Part shown: positions 43,523 through 52,475 of the stretch, piece after piece
Position numbering within the stretch: the first letter of the stretch is position 1
Layout: the number at the start of each line of letters is the position of its first letter
DNA from: Limnospira fusiformis SAG 85.79
GTDB taxonomy: Bacteria > Cyanobacteriota > Cyanobacteriia > Cyanobacteriales > Microcoleaceae
Assembly (NCBI RefSeq): GCF_012516315.1
Contig: NZ_CP051185.1
Span: 3,027,403 to 3,091,402 of the forward strand
Reading direction: 5' to 3'
DNA length: 64,000 nucleotides
Notes under the pieces: generated by a model
What the model was told of the DNA's origin: nothing
Databases searched by the model: none
What the model saw: only the letters and a program-made list of their open reading frames with translations
Program-made: the position numbers and the translations under genes

Positions 43523-45838
43523 ATGGTAAAATCATCAGAACTGAATCAGAATCCCCTTGAAGATGAAACTCATATTACTGGGGGGTTTAATCAACGTACC
43601 TGGGAGGTTAATGGTAATGTTATTCAAGGGAGTTCGGTAACTGTTTATTTATCTGCTTCTGCTTATACGATACCCACGGAGAAGGAAACTAAGCGGACTC
43701 AATTGGGGGAGAATCCTTATCGGGGATTAGATGTATTTAGAGAAGAAGATTCTATGTACTTTTTTGGGAGAGAAAAGCAAATTGAGCGACTGTGGGAAAA
43801 ATTCCGCGATTTGAATGAAGATGAATCGGCTTATCGATTTTTGCCGATTTATGGAACTTCTGGTTCCGGGAAATCATCATTGACGCGATCGGGTTTAATT
43901 CCAGAATTGAATAAAAAACCTTTATTCGGTTATCAAAAAGCTCAAATTGCCGTCTTATTTCCGACTACTCATCCCCTGGAGTCCTTGGCGACGGTTTTGG
44001 CGCGAATTGTGACCAATGACCCTTCACCAGTGGAAAAAACCGCAGAATTTGAACGGGTGTTAAAAAATCCCAGCGATAGGGGAGAGTATGAAGGGTTACG
44101 ACGCATTGCGAATCAAATCCCGAATATTCATGAGTCGCTTCTGGTGGTGGTAGTGGATCAATTTGAGGAAGTTTTTACTCTCTGTAAAGACGATGAAGAA
44201 AGGAAGGCTTTTATTGCTAATTTACTCTGTGCGGCGAAGGATGCAGATAGACATACTTCGGTTATTGTCACCATGCGGAGTGATTTCTTGCGGGAAACTC
44301 AACAAGATCCGGGGTTAGATGGGTTATTTTCTAGTAATGGCTTTTTGGTGCCGAGTATGCAGCGAGAAGAGTTAGAAATGGCGATCGCCAAACCCGCAGA
44401 ACTCGCCGGACATAGCCTCGAACCTGCAATCATTCAACTATTAATTGAACAAACCCGGGGAAGGGAAGGCGCTCTCCCATTGCTTCAGTTTGCATTACAA
44501 CGCATTTGGGAGGGGTTAGAAGATGGTATAGACCCCGCAGAAACCTTAGAAAAAATTGGGGGTGTGGGGGGTGCTTTAGCGGGGGAAGTACAACGTTTAT
44601 ATGAGTCCCTAAGTCCAGAAGACCAAAGTTTAGCGCGTCGCATTTTTCTAGCTTTAGTCAACCTAGACGAGTCCGACAAAACCACCCGCCGCCGCGCTCC
44701 GGTCTCCGAATTAATTAGCAATAAACAGGAAGAACCCGCCATCAAATCAATTATTAGGCGTTTTTCCGCCAGAGGTGTCCGTTTCCTGTCTACCTCCCAA
44801 GACCCCCAGCAAGGTGAAACTCTGGAAGTCACCCACGAAGCGTTAATTCACAATTGGGATAAGCTACAAGGTTGGTTAAGTGAACGTCGGGAACAATTGC
44901 ATCAAAAGCAGAAATTTGAGCGATATGCAGAGGAGTGGCGTTCTCAAAATAAATCCCCAGATTATTTGTTACAAAGTCGCATTCTTCGGGATGCTCGGGA
45001 GTTTAATAAAACGGCGGCTCAGGAAGTGGCATTATCTGAGTTAGCCACGGAATTTATTAAGGCGAGTCAGACTGAAAAATGGCGCAAAAGATTTAAAAGT
45101 CTGGGAATTTTTGGAGTTGTTCCAACATTGTTAATTTTAATTCCAGTTCATTTTTGGATTATTTACGAAACTGAAAAGATTTTGAATAGAGATGGGTGTC
45201 AATCATATCCCGGAATGAGATTAAGACTGCAACATATGTGGATAACTGGGAATATGGGTGATTTGAAGGACATCAATCTTTGTGGTCAATCACTAAGAAA
45301 TATTCATCTTCGTAACTCAGACATTCAGGATTCAAATTTTGATAACTCTTATTTTGATAAAGCAAATTTGTCGGCTTGTATTTTAGCTGAATCTAGCTTC
45401 AGAGGAGCATCTATGGTTGGTGTTAATTTTGAAAGTTCAGTGCTTCCTCACGCAAATTTTAAACCATTGGAGGAACCTGATCTAAAACGTTCTGACCTAA
45501 CTAAAGCTAATCTGGATGGTGCTTGTCTTTATGATGCTAAATTTGATCATTCATTTTTAAGGGAAGCAACTTTCAGAGACGCTGATCTAAAAGACGCTAG
45601 TTTCATAGGTGCTGATCTAACAGGAGCCAACTTAGATGGCGCAAAAAACCTGTCAGACGTTCAACTAAGTGAAGCCATACTTTGTCAAACAACCTTGCCT
45701 GATTATATTAACGTTGATGGCAATCGAGATTGTACTAATTCTGATGTAGAACAGCAAAATCTCAATATTTGTTGTAGGGAAACTTGTGATACAATATTCA
45801 GTCACGACCCTTTCCGTAATCAACTTTTTGATAATTAA
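43523..45838 (+). CDS. nSTAND-type NTPase with membrane helix and pentapeptide tail, copy 1
   Basis: The 771-residue protein begins with ITGGFNQRTWEVNGNVIQ (residues 18-35), a match to the caspase C-terminal motif. The NTPase follows: NPYRGLDVFREED, Walker A GTSGSGKSS (111-119), Walker B VVVVDQFEEVF (208-218), VTMRSDFL sensor strand, and a helical arm with THEALIHNWDKLQGW. A single membrane helix lies at about 530-550 (GIFGVVPTLLILIPVHFWII). The C-terminus, about 590-735, is made of irregular pentapeptides (ANLDGACLYDAKFDHSFLRE type). In STAND proteins such tails sense ligands. Predicted: a membrane-attached sensor that oligomerises and activates the caspase. The function is inference; domains are clear. 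Confidence 0.88.
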   Translation: MVKSSELNQNPLEDETHITGGFNQRTWEVNGNVIQGSSVTVYLSASAYTIPTEKETKRTQLGENPYRGLDVFREEDSMYFFGREKQIERLWEKFRDLNEDESAYRFLPIYGTSGSGKSSLTRSGLIPELNKKPLFGYQKAQIAVLFPTTHPLESLATVLARIVTNDPSPVEKTAEFERVLKNPSDRGEYEGLRRIANQIPNIHESLLVVVVDQFEEVFTLCKDDEERKAFIANLLCAAKDADRHTSVIVTMRSDFLRETQQDPGLDGLFSSNGFLVPSMQREELEMAIAKPAELAGHSLEPAIIQLLIEQTRGREGALPLLQFALQRIWEGLEDGIDPAETLEKIGGVGGALAGEVQRLYESLSPEDQSLARRIFLALVNLDESDKTTRRRAPVSELISNKQEEPAIKSIIRRFSARGVRFLSTSQDPQQGETLEVTHEALIHNWDKLQGWLSERREQLHQKQKFERYAEEWRSQNKSPDYLLQSRILRDAREFNKTAAQEVALSELATEFIKASQTEKWRKRFKSLGIFGVVPTLLILIPVHFWIIYETEKILNRDGCQSYPGMRLRLQHMWITGNMGDLKDINLCGQSLRNIHLRNSDIQDSNFDNSYFDKANLSACILAESSFRGASMVGVNFESSVLPHANFKPLEEPDLKRSDLTKANLDGACLYDAKFDHSFLREATFRDADLKDASFIGADLTGANLDGAKNLSDVQLSEAILCQTTLPDYINVDGNRDCTNSDVEQQNLNICCRETCDTIFSHDPFRNQLFDN

Positions 45839-45854
45839 AAAAGTGCATTATATA

Positions 45855-46409
45855 TTAACGCATAGCCACCCATGCACCATTGACTAATTTGCTTGCGGTT
45901 CGATCAGTGCATACACGAATACCTTTTCCTCTAATATAATAGCAGCGTCTTGGCTGTCTTGGCCACCTCCTGAGATAAGCTCGCCCTCCTCCTTGAGGAC
46001 CACCAGGATCTATCTCACCCTCATCAAACAATTGTACAAAACGTAACAAGACTTTAATAGCTTCTTCTCTAACTTGAGGATGGCTACCTTCTAGCAGAGC
46101 TTCAGATAAAACATCAATAGTTTTTTCTTGTAGTTGGGACAATGCCTCTATATGTTCCAACTGTATTTGTTCCCTGGTCTCTCGTTTTTCGTCATCATTT
46201 TTCTGTTCAAAATCCAAATTATTTATAATATATTCTATTCTGTTTATCAGTTGTGCAGAATCAGAAGGCATGGTTGGTTTTCTCCTAGTTAAAGAAATTG
46301 TCGGTAAAGTTGATTTAGGTGTTGACAGCAGAGACTCTCCCGATCGCGATCGCACTACAGCTTCAGCATAGACCAAATCTGGGAGTTCCTGCCTAACTTG
46401 CCCATCCAT
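45855..46409 (-). CDS. Deletion derivative of the subtilase gene (no protease domain)
   Basis: The first 30 residues (MDGQVRQELPDLVYAEAVVR and the SGESLLST end) equal those of the subtilase at 49995-52391. The frame then joins directly, at TPKSTLPTIS, to a segment that in the subtilase lies after the protease domain (TPQSTLTTIS). The missing part is 521 codons, and the join sits in a GTGTT sequence (46319-46323) present at both ends of the deleted stretch in the other copy. The rest is a helical domain (from MPSDSAQLINRIEYII) and a basic tail with GGPQGGGRAYLRRWP. A ribosome binding site AGGAG lies 10 bases before that Met (46271), so the helical part may be translated alone as 138 residues. 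Confidence 0.75.
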   Translation of the reverse strand: MDGQVRQELPDLVYAEAVVRSRSGESLLSTPKSTLPTISLTRRKPTMPSDSAQLINRIEYIINNLDFEQKNDDEKRETREQIQLEHIEALSQLQEKTIDVLSEALLEGSHPQVREEAIKVLLRFVQLFDEGEIDPGGPQGGGRAYLRRWPRQPRRCYYIRGKGIRVCTDRTASKLVNGAWVAMR

Positions 46410-46666
46410 ATTTTTTTTTGCGGGCTAAAATTACTACCAAACACCCCCATTCTCCCACATTTAATCAGCCATCAGGAATCATTTGACAAAACTTTACATT
46501 AACTCTCGAATCCCCCCTTATCTGATTACCGGGTAGAGGGGTTATTTATGGGAATTGGGCGCTGAGGGTCATAGCGTGTTAAGAAATAATTAAATTCTTC
46601 GCCACTTTCCGGATCTGAGGTTAGCCTATAGGTATCAGAAGGGCAATTTATAGTTTCCATTAAATT

Positions 46667-47713
46667 ATGTCTAGCACTTATAAAAACGGACACGCTTTAG
46701 TAATTGGGGTTGGTCAAGATTTACCCAACACCGTTAATGATGCTGAGGGTTTAGTTGCCATTCTCACCGACCCGTCCAGATGCGCCTATCCACCCGAACA
46801 GGTGACATTATTAGTTAATGAAAAAGCCGATCGCTCTCAGGTATTAGAAGCCCTAGATCAACTCGCTAAAACCACCAATTCCGAGTCAACTGTAGTTATC
46901 TATTTTTCCGGTCATGGCTATCAAGTCGCCTCACCTACCGGGGAGTTTTATTATTTCATGCCCTATGGCTACAACATTAATAAACTCTATCAAACTGCTA
47001 TTAGTGGTCAGGAATTTGCCGAAAAACTTAAAGCTATTACCTCCCAAAAAATGTTAACTTTATTGGACTGTTGCCATGCGGGAGGCGTGGGAGAAGCCAA
47101 AGCACCAGGACTAGAAATGGCTGCCTCTCCTTTACCGCCTGAAGCCATCAAGTTATTACAAGAAGGTCGAGGAAAAGCCTTGATTGCCTCCTGTAAGGAA
47201 GATGAACTCTCATATCTTTCTAAACACAAACATAATAGCGAATTTACCATGGCTTTAATGGAAGCCTTTTGTGGTTCTGGGGTCGCTAAAAAAGATGGTT
47301 CGGTGAGGGTCGCCGATTTAGCCTTACATACTCGCCAGGTCATCCCCACCCGCACCCAAGACCGACAACACCCGGTTTTAAACTATGAAAATGCTGATAA
47401 TTTTGTGGTGGCTTATTATGCGGGGGGAAGCATAGAACCCAAAGGGTTGCCATTTCCGCAAGCGACAGAAGAACCGGAAACCGAAACGGCGGCTAAGTCT
47501 CAACCTTCGGTGGTGTTTGACCAAAAAGACCAAACCGTTGACAATCAAACTAATATTGCTGGAAATGTGGGAGAAATTGGGAAACAGGAAACCCATATTT
47601 CTGGGGGGTTTAATCAACCGGGTTGGAAGGTTGGCGGTGATGTGATTCAATCACAGCGAGATGTGGTTATCGGTGCGAAACAACGGAAAACCAATGACTC
47701 CGAAGATGAATAG
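46667..47713 (+). CDS. Caspase-like protease, copy 2
   Basis: It is the same length (348 residues) as copy 1, with about six substitutions: F for L near residue 97, M for L and T for I before the catalytic LLDCCHAGG, S for Y near 188, and N for H near 230. Catalytic His83 and Cys136 and the whole C-terminal ISGGFNQPGWKVGGDVIQ motif are unchanged. The leader upstream is also copied, so both copies should be expressed alike. It is 30 bases upstream of the second STAND gene. Confidence 0.9.
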   Translation: MSSTYKNGHALVIGVGQDLPNTVNDAEGLVAILTDPSRCAYPPEQVTLLVNEKADRSQVLEALDQLAKTTNSESTVVIYFSGHGYQVASPTGEFYYFMPYGYNINKLYQTAISGQEFAEKLKAITSQKMLTLLDCCHAGGVGEAKAPGLEMAASPLPPEAIKLLQEGRGKALIASCKEDELSYLSKHKHNSEFTMALMEAFCGSGVAKKDGSVRVADLALHTRQVIPTRTQDRQHPVLNYENADNFVVAYYAGGSIEPKGLPFPQATEEPETETAAKSQPSVVFDQKDQTVDNQTNIAGNVGEIGKQETHISGGFNQPGWKVGGDVIQSQRDVVIGAKQRKTNDSEDE

Positions 47714-47743
47714 TAAAACCGAGTAATTTGCAGGTAAATAATC

Positions 47744-49957
47744 ATGGTAAAATCATCAGAACTGAATCAGAATCCCCTTGAAGATGAAACTAATATTACT
47801 GGGGGGTTTAATCAACCTACCTGGGAGGTTGGTAATGTTTTTCAAGGGTGTTCGGTAACTGTTTATTTTGTTTATTTATCTGCTTCTGCTTATACGATAC
47901 CCACGGAGAAGGAAACTAAGCCGACTCAATTGGGGGAGAATCCTTATCGGGGATTAGATGTATTTATAGAAAAAGATTCTATGTACTTTTTTGGGAGAGA
48001 AAAGCAAATTGAGCGACTGTGGGAAAAATTCCGCGATTTGAATGAAGATGAATCGGCTTATCGATTTTTGCCGATTTATGGAACTTCTGGTTCCGGGAAA
48101 TCATCATTGACGCGAGCGGGTTTAATTCGAGAATTGGATAAAAAACCTTTATTCGGTTATCAAAAAGCTCAAATTGCGGTATTATTTCCGACTACTCATC
48201 CCCTGGAGTCCTTGGCGACGGTTTTGGCGCGAATTGTGACCAATGACCCTTCACCAGTGGAAAAAACCGCAGAATTTGAACGGGTGTTAAAAAACCCCAG
48301 CGATAGGGGAGAGTATGAAGGGTTACGACGCATTGCGAATCAAATCCCGAATATTCATGAGTCGCTTCTGGTGGTGGTAGTGGATCAATTTGAGGAAGTT
48401 TTTACTCTCTGTAAAGACGATGAAGAAAGGAAGGCTTTTATTGCTAATTTACTCTGTGCGGCGAAGGATGCAGATAGACATACTTCGGTTATTGTCACCA
48501 TGCGGAGTGATTTCTTGCGGGAAACTCAACAATATCTGGGGTTAGATGGGTTATTTTCTAGTAATGGCTTTTTGGTGCCGAGTATGCAGCGAGAAGAGTT
48601 AGAAATGGCGATCGCCAAACCCGCAGAACTCGCCGGACATAGCCTCGAACCTGCAATCATTCAACTATTAATTGAACAAACCCGGGGAAGGGAAGGCGCT
48701 CTCCCCCTGCTTCAGTTTGCATTACAACGCATTTGGGAAGGGTTAGAAGATGGTATAGACCCCGCAGAAACCTTAGAAAAAATTGGGGGTGTGGGGGGTG
48801 CTTTAGCGGGGGAAGTACAACGTTTATATGAGTCCCTAAGTCCAGAAGACCAAAGTTTAGCGCGTCGCATTTTTCTAGCTTTAGTCAACCTAGACGAGTC
48901 CGACAAAACCACCCGCCGCCGCGCTCCGGTCTCCGAATTAATTAGCAATAAACAGGAAGAACCCGCCATCAAATCAATTATTAGGCGTTTTTCCGCCAGA
49001 GGTGTCCGTTTCCTGTCTACCTCCCAAGACCCCCAGCAAGGTGAAACTCTGGAAGTCACCCACGAAGCGTTAATTCACAATTGGGATAAGCTACAAGGTT
49101 GGTTAAGTGAACGTCGGGAACAATTGCATCAAAAGCAGAAATTTGAGCGATATGCAGAGGAGTGGCGTTCTCAAAATAAATCCCCAGATTATTTGTTACA
49201 AAGTCGCATTCTTCGGGATGCTCGGGAGTTTAATAAAACGGCGGCTCAGGAAGTGGCATTATCTGAGTTAGCCACGGAATTTATTAAGGCGAGTCAGACT
49301 GAAAAATGGCGCAAAAGATTTAAAAGTCTGGGAATTTTTGGAGTTGTTCCAACATTGTTAATTTTCATTCCAGTTCATTTTTGGATTATTAATAGAGGGC
49401 GAGAAGTTTTATTTACAGAAACTGACTGTAAACCCAGTCCTGATGCTATGTTTTTAATAAAATATATGATAAGAACTGGCTATGGACGTGAGCTAAGGGG
49501 AGCAAACTTATGTAATCAAGCATTAGGAAATATTGATTTTTATCAAGTTAATTTATCCCAAGCTAATTTTCGTAACTCTCGCCTTACAGGTGCTAATTTT
49601 AGGCAGTCAATTTTAAAGGAAACAGACTTTAAAAAAGCCTTTCTCCTAGGAGCATATTTTCAACGTGCTTATCTCAGTAATGCTAATTTTCAAGAAGCAA
49701 ACCTGACCAATACTGATTTTTCAGAAGCTAATCTACAATATGCAAATCTACAAGGAGCAGATTTGAGAAATGCTAATCTGGTAGGAGCTAATTTTTTTGA
49801 AACAAATCTTATAAACACTGTTCTCCTAGATGCTAACCTTGAGAATGCTTTGTCTTTACAAGTGGAACAAATTAGACAAGCAAAATTATGTCGGACTACA
49901 TTACCGAGCTATATTGATATTCAATCAGTTAATCCAAACAAAGATTGTTCTACTTAA
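47744..49957 (+). CDS. nSTAND-type NTPase with membrane helix and different pentapeptide tail, copy 2
   Basis: The 737-residue protein matches copy 1 closely from about residue 55 to the membrane helix. The N-terminal motif differs: ITGGFNQPTWEVGNVFQG with a Cys and a 3-residue insert (FVY) before LSASAYTIP. Walker A GTSGSGKSS and Walker B VVVVDQFEEVF are identical to copy 1. Directly after the helix (FIPVHFWII, codons near 49390) similarity stops, and a regular pentapeptide array follows (ANLCNQALGNIDF, ANFRNS, ADLRNANLVG). This tail is shorter and more regular than that of copy 1. So effector coupling and ATPase are kept while the presumed sensor differs. Confidence 0.88.
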   Translation: MVKSSELNQNPLEDETNITGGFNQPTWEVGNVFQGCSVTVYFVYLSASAYTIPTEKETKPTQLGENPYRGLDVFIEKDSMYFFGREKQIERLWEKFRDLNEDESAYRFLPIYGTSGSGKSSLTRAGLIRELDKKPLFGYQKAQIAVLFPTTHPLESLATVLARIVTNDPSPVEKTAEFERVLKNPSDRGEYEGLRRIANQIPNIHESLLVVVVDQFEEVFTLCKDDEERKAFIANLLCAAKDADRHTSVIVTMRSDFLRETQQYLGLDGLFSSNGFLVPSMQREELEMAIAKPAELAGHSLEPAIIQLLIEQTRGREGALPLLQFALQRIWEGLEDGIDPAETLEKIGGVGGALAGEVQRLYESLSPEDQSLARRIFLALVNLDESDKTTRRRAPVSELISNKQEEPAIKSIIRRFSARGVRFLSTSQDPQQGETLEVTHEALIHNWDKLQGWLSERREQLHQKQKFERYAEEWRSQNKSPDYLLQSRILRDAREFNKTAAQEVALSELATEFIKASQTEKWRKRFKSLGIFGVVPTLLIFIPVHFWIINRGREVLFTETDCKPSPDAMFLIKYMIRTGYGRELRGANLCNQALGNIDFYQVNLSQANFRNSRLTGANFRQSILKETDFKKAFLLGAYFQRAYLSNANFQEANLTNTDFSEANLQYANLQGADLRNANLVGANFFETNLINTVLLDANLENALSLQVEQIRQAKLCRTTLPSYIDIQSVNPNKDCST

Positions 49958-49994
49958 GAGGCTATTCACCCTTTAACTTTTTTAGATTATATTA

Positions 49995-52391
49995 TTACAA
50001 TTGATTATTACAATTGTTTGGTGGGTGATTCCTTATTTCACCAGTATTTTGATTTTGCCACTTGGTAACCTTTCTTCCATCTTCCATCAAATCAATTTTC
50101 ATCCATATCTCTCCATTGGATGTTCCACATCCATCAAAGAAATAACTTTCAGTAATATAATTATTATCACTAATTCTAGAGCTAAACTCTCCTAATGCTT
50201 CGGCTGCTAAGGCGGCTACTTTCTCGTCTGCTTCTTCTATAGCCTTAATTAAAATGCGTGTGGCTAACTTTTGATATTTCTGAATCCTGAGCAGGCTTTT
50301 GGCGGCGGAAACGTGCTTTTTCTGAATGGGTTGGGGTTCAACACTGGCTAGGTTGTTGATATATGATGATTTGATTTGCTCAATAATCTCTTGATTTCTC
50401 AAGTTAAAACCAGCTTGTGCTAGGGTGGTTTTGGCGGATTTTAGGATATCATTGACAAGGGATTCCTTAACTGTTTCTGGGTCGTCCCAACTTTTCTCTA
50501 GTTGCTGTAAACAAGCTACCAGAGCCAGTATGCCTTCGGTCCGGGGAGAGCGATCGCTAAAATTTTGCCGGGAGATATTTAGTTCAACGGCTTCGATTTC
50601 TCCCGCTTCGATTTTGCCCTTTAAAATATTGTCGAAATCATTTAAAATTTCATCGAATTTATTGTTGAGTTTGGGATAATTGTTAGACATGGTGACTTGA
50701 CTCCTAGTTGCTGAAATTGTCGTTAAAGTTGATTGAGGTGTTTCCGGTTCTATGCTGTGACTGTGCCAAGTATTTGATAAGCCATGATCCGAGGCTGCAT
50801 CAGGTACATAACTGGCTGCTGATGGACTGTCACAATCACAATTGATAGGGGCTGATAAAGCCGGATTAAAAGTATCATCAGCCTGGGAATAATCGATGAT
50901 TTGAGAGTGGGATGCTTCCTGATTATTTACCTGTCTGAGGGTAGCAATGGCGTTCCCAGCATCAACTAAGCCGTAACCCGTGGCTAGGTCGCGACCCGGA
51001 CCGGCTGTTGGTCGGCTGAAATAGTAATTAGAAGAACCCTTGACTACATCGATCGCACTTTTCTCTAAAATTATCTTAGCACGCACCGGAGATAAACCCG
51101 GATCCAACTGTTTTAATAGCGCACAAACCCCCGCCACTTGGGGCGCAGCCGCTGATGTACCACTAAAAGCCGCCCAGCCATCATTGGGTTCTGTACCATC
51201 CTCAAACTCAGCACATTTGATATCATTGGAAGACCCAGGCGGCACAGGTAGCATAATATAGGCGGCGTGGGGGAGCTGTCCTACCAACCCGCAGACATCG
51301 GGAACCTGTCGCCCTCGATAAACCGGACTGTGGAAAGCACTGGAATAGTTACTCGCTTCTAACTCTCCCTTTGTGGGTCCGTCAAGATGCTTATAAACTC
51401 CCCCAGCAGCGATCGCATTGGGATGTTGACCAGGAAAAGACCAATGACCATTTCCCGCCGAAAAAATGACAATTATTCCCCGCCGCACCGCATCCGCTAC
51501 TAAGGTGGCTAAGACCTTATTAGAAGGTGAAAGTTCCGAACTTCTCTGATCTGAACCCCAGCTACAGGAGATAATATCAGGTCGCTGGGCGATCGCCGTT
51601 CTAAAAGCAGCAATAGAATTAACATTGCGGGATTTACCACGGATCGCCACATCAGCTTTAACCATGATAAAATCAACTCCCGGAGCCACTGCAAATAAAT
51701 TAGCAGATTCTCCAGTTCCGTGACCGTTTGTATCAATATGTTTATCCGTCGAACCGGGGGCGAGAATCACCTGACCCTGATAGTTATGGTGAGTAAAAAA
51801 GGGGTGATTATACCACCCAGAATCCACCATTACTACTTTCACACCCCGACCGTCAATTCCCCCATCATGAGCCTGGTTGGCATTTAGAGCCTTGGCTAAA
51901 CAATCGGGTACAGATAAATATTGCGAGACTGCTGGCGGCGGAACAGCAGAGGGAACACCTGACCCAAAATAATAAACAGGTTCGTTAATGGCTACCCCTA
52001 CCAGTTCTGTATTCCAACTGCTCTGAGAAATATCAATTTCCCCAGGGGGTTTATCATCAACCGCATCAATAAATTGAGCCGTGCTAGGCTGACCCAACTC
52101 TTTAATTACCTGATATTCAACATGGCGGAGAGTCGTCTGGAAAGACTGCTCATAAAGCTCAGGAGAGCCGCAAATACTAATAGAACCGCGACCTTTGCAT
52201 AGGACATTAAATCCGGTATCCCTGAGCCTTTCTGCTGTGTATTCAATCAGCCGTGGATCAGCGTCAAACAGGGTGACATTTTCACTGGTAACTAACGTTT
52301 GTGTTGACAGCAGAGACTCTCCCGATCGCGATCGCACTACAGCTTCAGCATAGACCAAATCTGGGAGTTCCTGCCTAACTTGGCCATCCAT
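49995..52391 (-). CDS. Subtilase (S8 peptidase) with C-terminal helical domain
   Basis: The 798-residue protein has an N-terminal pro-domain-like region (about 30-130), then an S8 domain with Asp in VVMVDSGWYNH, His in NGHGTGESAN and Ser in FSGTSAAAPQVAG: a complete triad. There is no signal peptide, so it is probably cytosolic. From Met 568 (MSNNYPKLNNK) a separate helical region follows, with AGGAG placed 10 bases before that codon (50688-50690); it may be translated on its own. It converges with the second STAND gene (37 bases between stops) and lies 84 bases downstream of the histidine kinase gene on the same strand. A role as a second protease of the module is possible but unproven. Confidence 0.85.
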   Translation of the reverse strand: MDGQVRQELPDLVYAEAVVRSRSGESLLSTQTLVTSENVTLFDADPRLIEYTAERLRDTGFNVLCKGRGSISICGSPELYEQSFQTTLRHVEYQVIKELGQPSTAQFIDAVDDKPPGEIDISQSSWNTELVGVAINEPVYYFGSGVPSAVPPPAVSQYLSVPDCLAKALNANQAHDGGIDGRGVKVVMVDSGWYNHPFFTHHNYQGQVILAPGSTDKHIDTNGHGTGESANLFAVAPGVDFIMVKADVAIRGKSRNVNSIAAFRTAIAQRPDIISCSWGSDQRSSELSPSNKVLATLVADAVRRGIIVIFSAGNGHWSFPGQHPNAIAAGGVYKHLDGPTKGELEASNYSSAFHSPVYRGRQVPDVCGLVGQLPHAAYIMLPVPPGSSNDIKCAEFEDGTEPNDGWAAFSGTSAAAPQVAGVCALLKQLDPGLSPVRAKIILEKSAIDVVKGSSNYYFSRPTAGPGRDLATGYGLVDAGNAIATLRQVNNQEASHSQIIDYSQADDTFNPALSAPINCDCDSPSAASYVPDAASDHGLSNTWHSHSIEPETPQSTLTTISATRSQVTMSNNYPKLNNKFDEILNDFDNILKGKIEAGEIEAVELNISRQNFSDRSPRTEGILALVACLQQLEKSWDDPETVKESLVNDILKSAKTTLAQAGFNLRNQEIIEQIKSSYINNLASVEPQPIQKKHVSAAKSLLRIQKYQKLATRILIKAIEEADEKVAALAAEALGEFSSRISDNNYITESYFFDGCGTSNGEIWMKIDLMEDGRKVTKWQNQNTGEIRNHPPNNCNNQL

Positions 52392-52475
52392 ATTTTTTTT
52401 TGCGGGCTAAAATTACTACCGAACACTCCCATTATCCCACATTTAATCAGCCATCAGGAATCATTTTACAAAACT

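Larger units (their letters stand above)
42286..46511. repeat. Duplication unit 1 (caspase - STAND - truncated subtilase gene)
   Basis: Sequence from the C-run at 42286 to 46511 is repeated, with changes, from 46512 to about 52492. The right end of unit 1 (46497-46511, CATTAACTCTCGAAT) equals the last codons of the histidine kinase gene at 52479-52493. Unit 1 is about 4.2 kb, shorter than unit 2 mainly because of the deletion inside the minus-strand gene. Confidence 0.9.
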
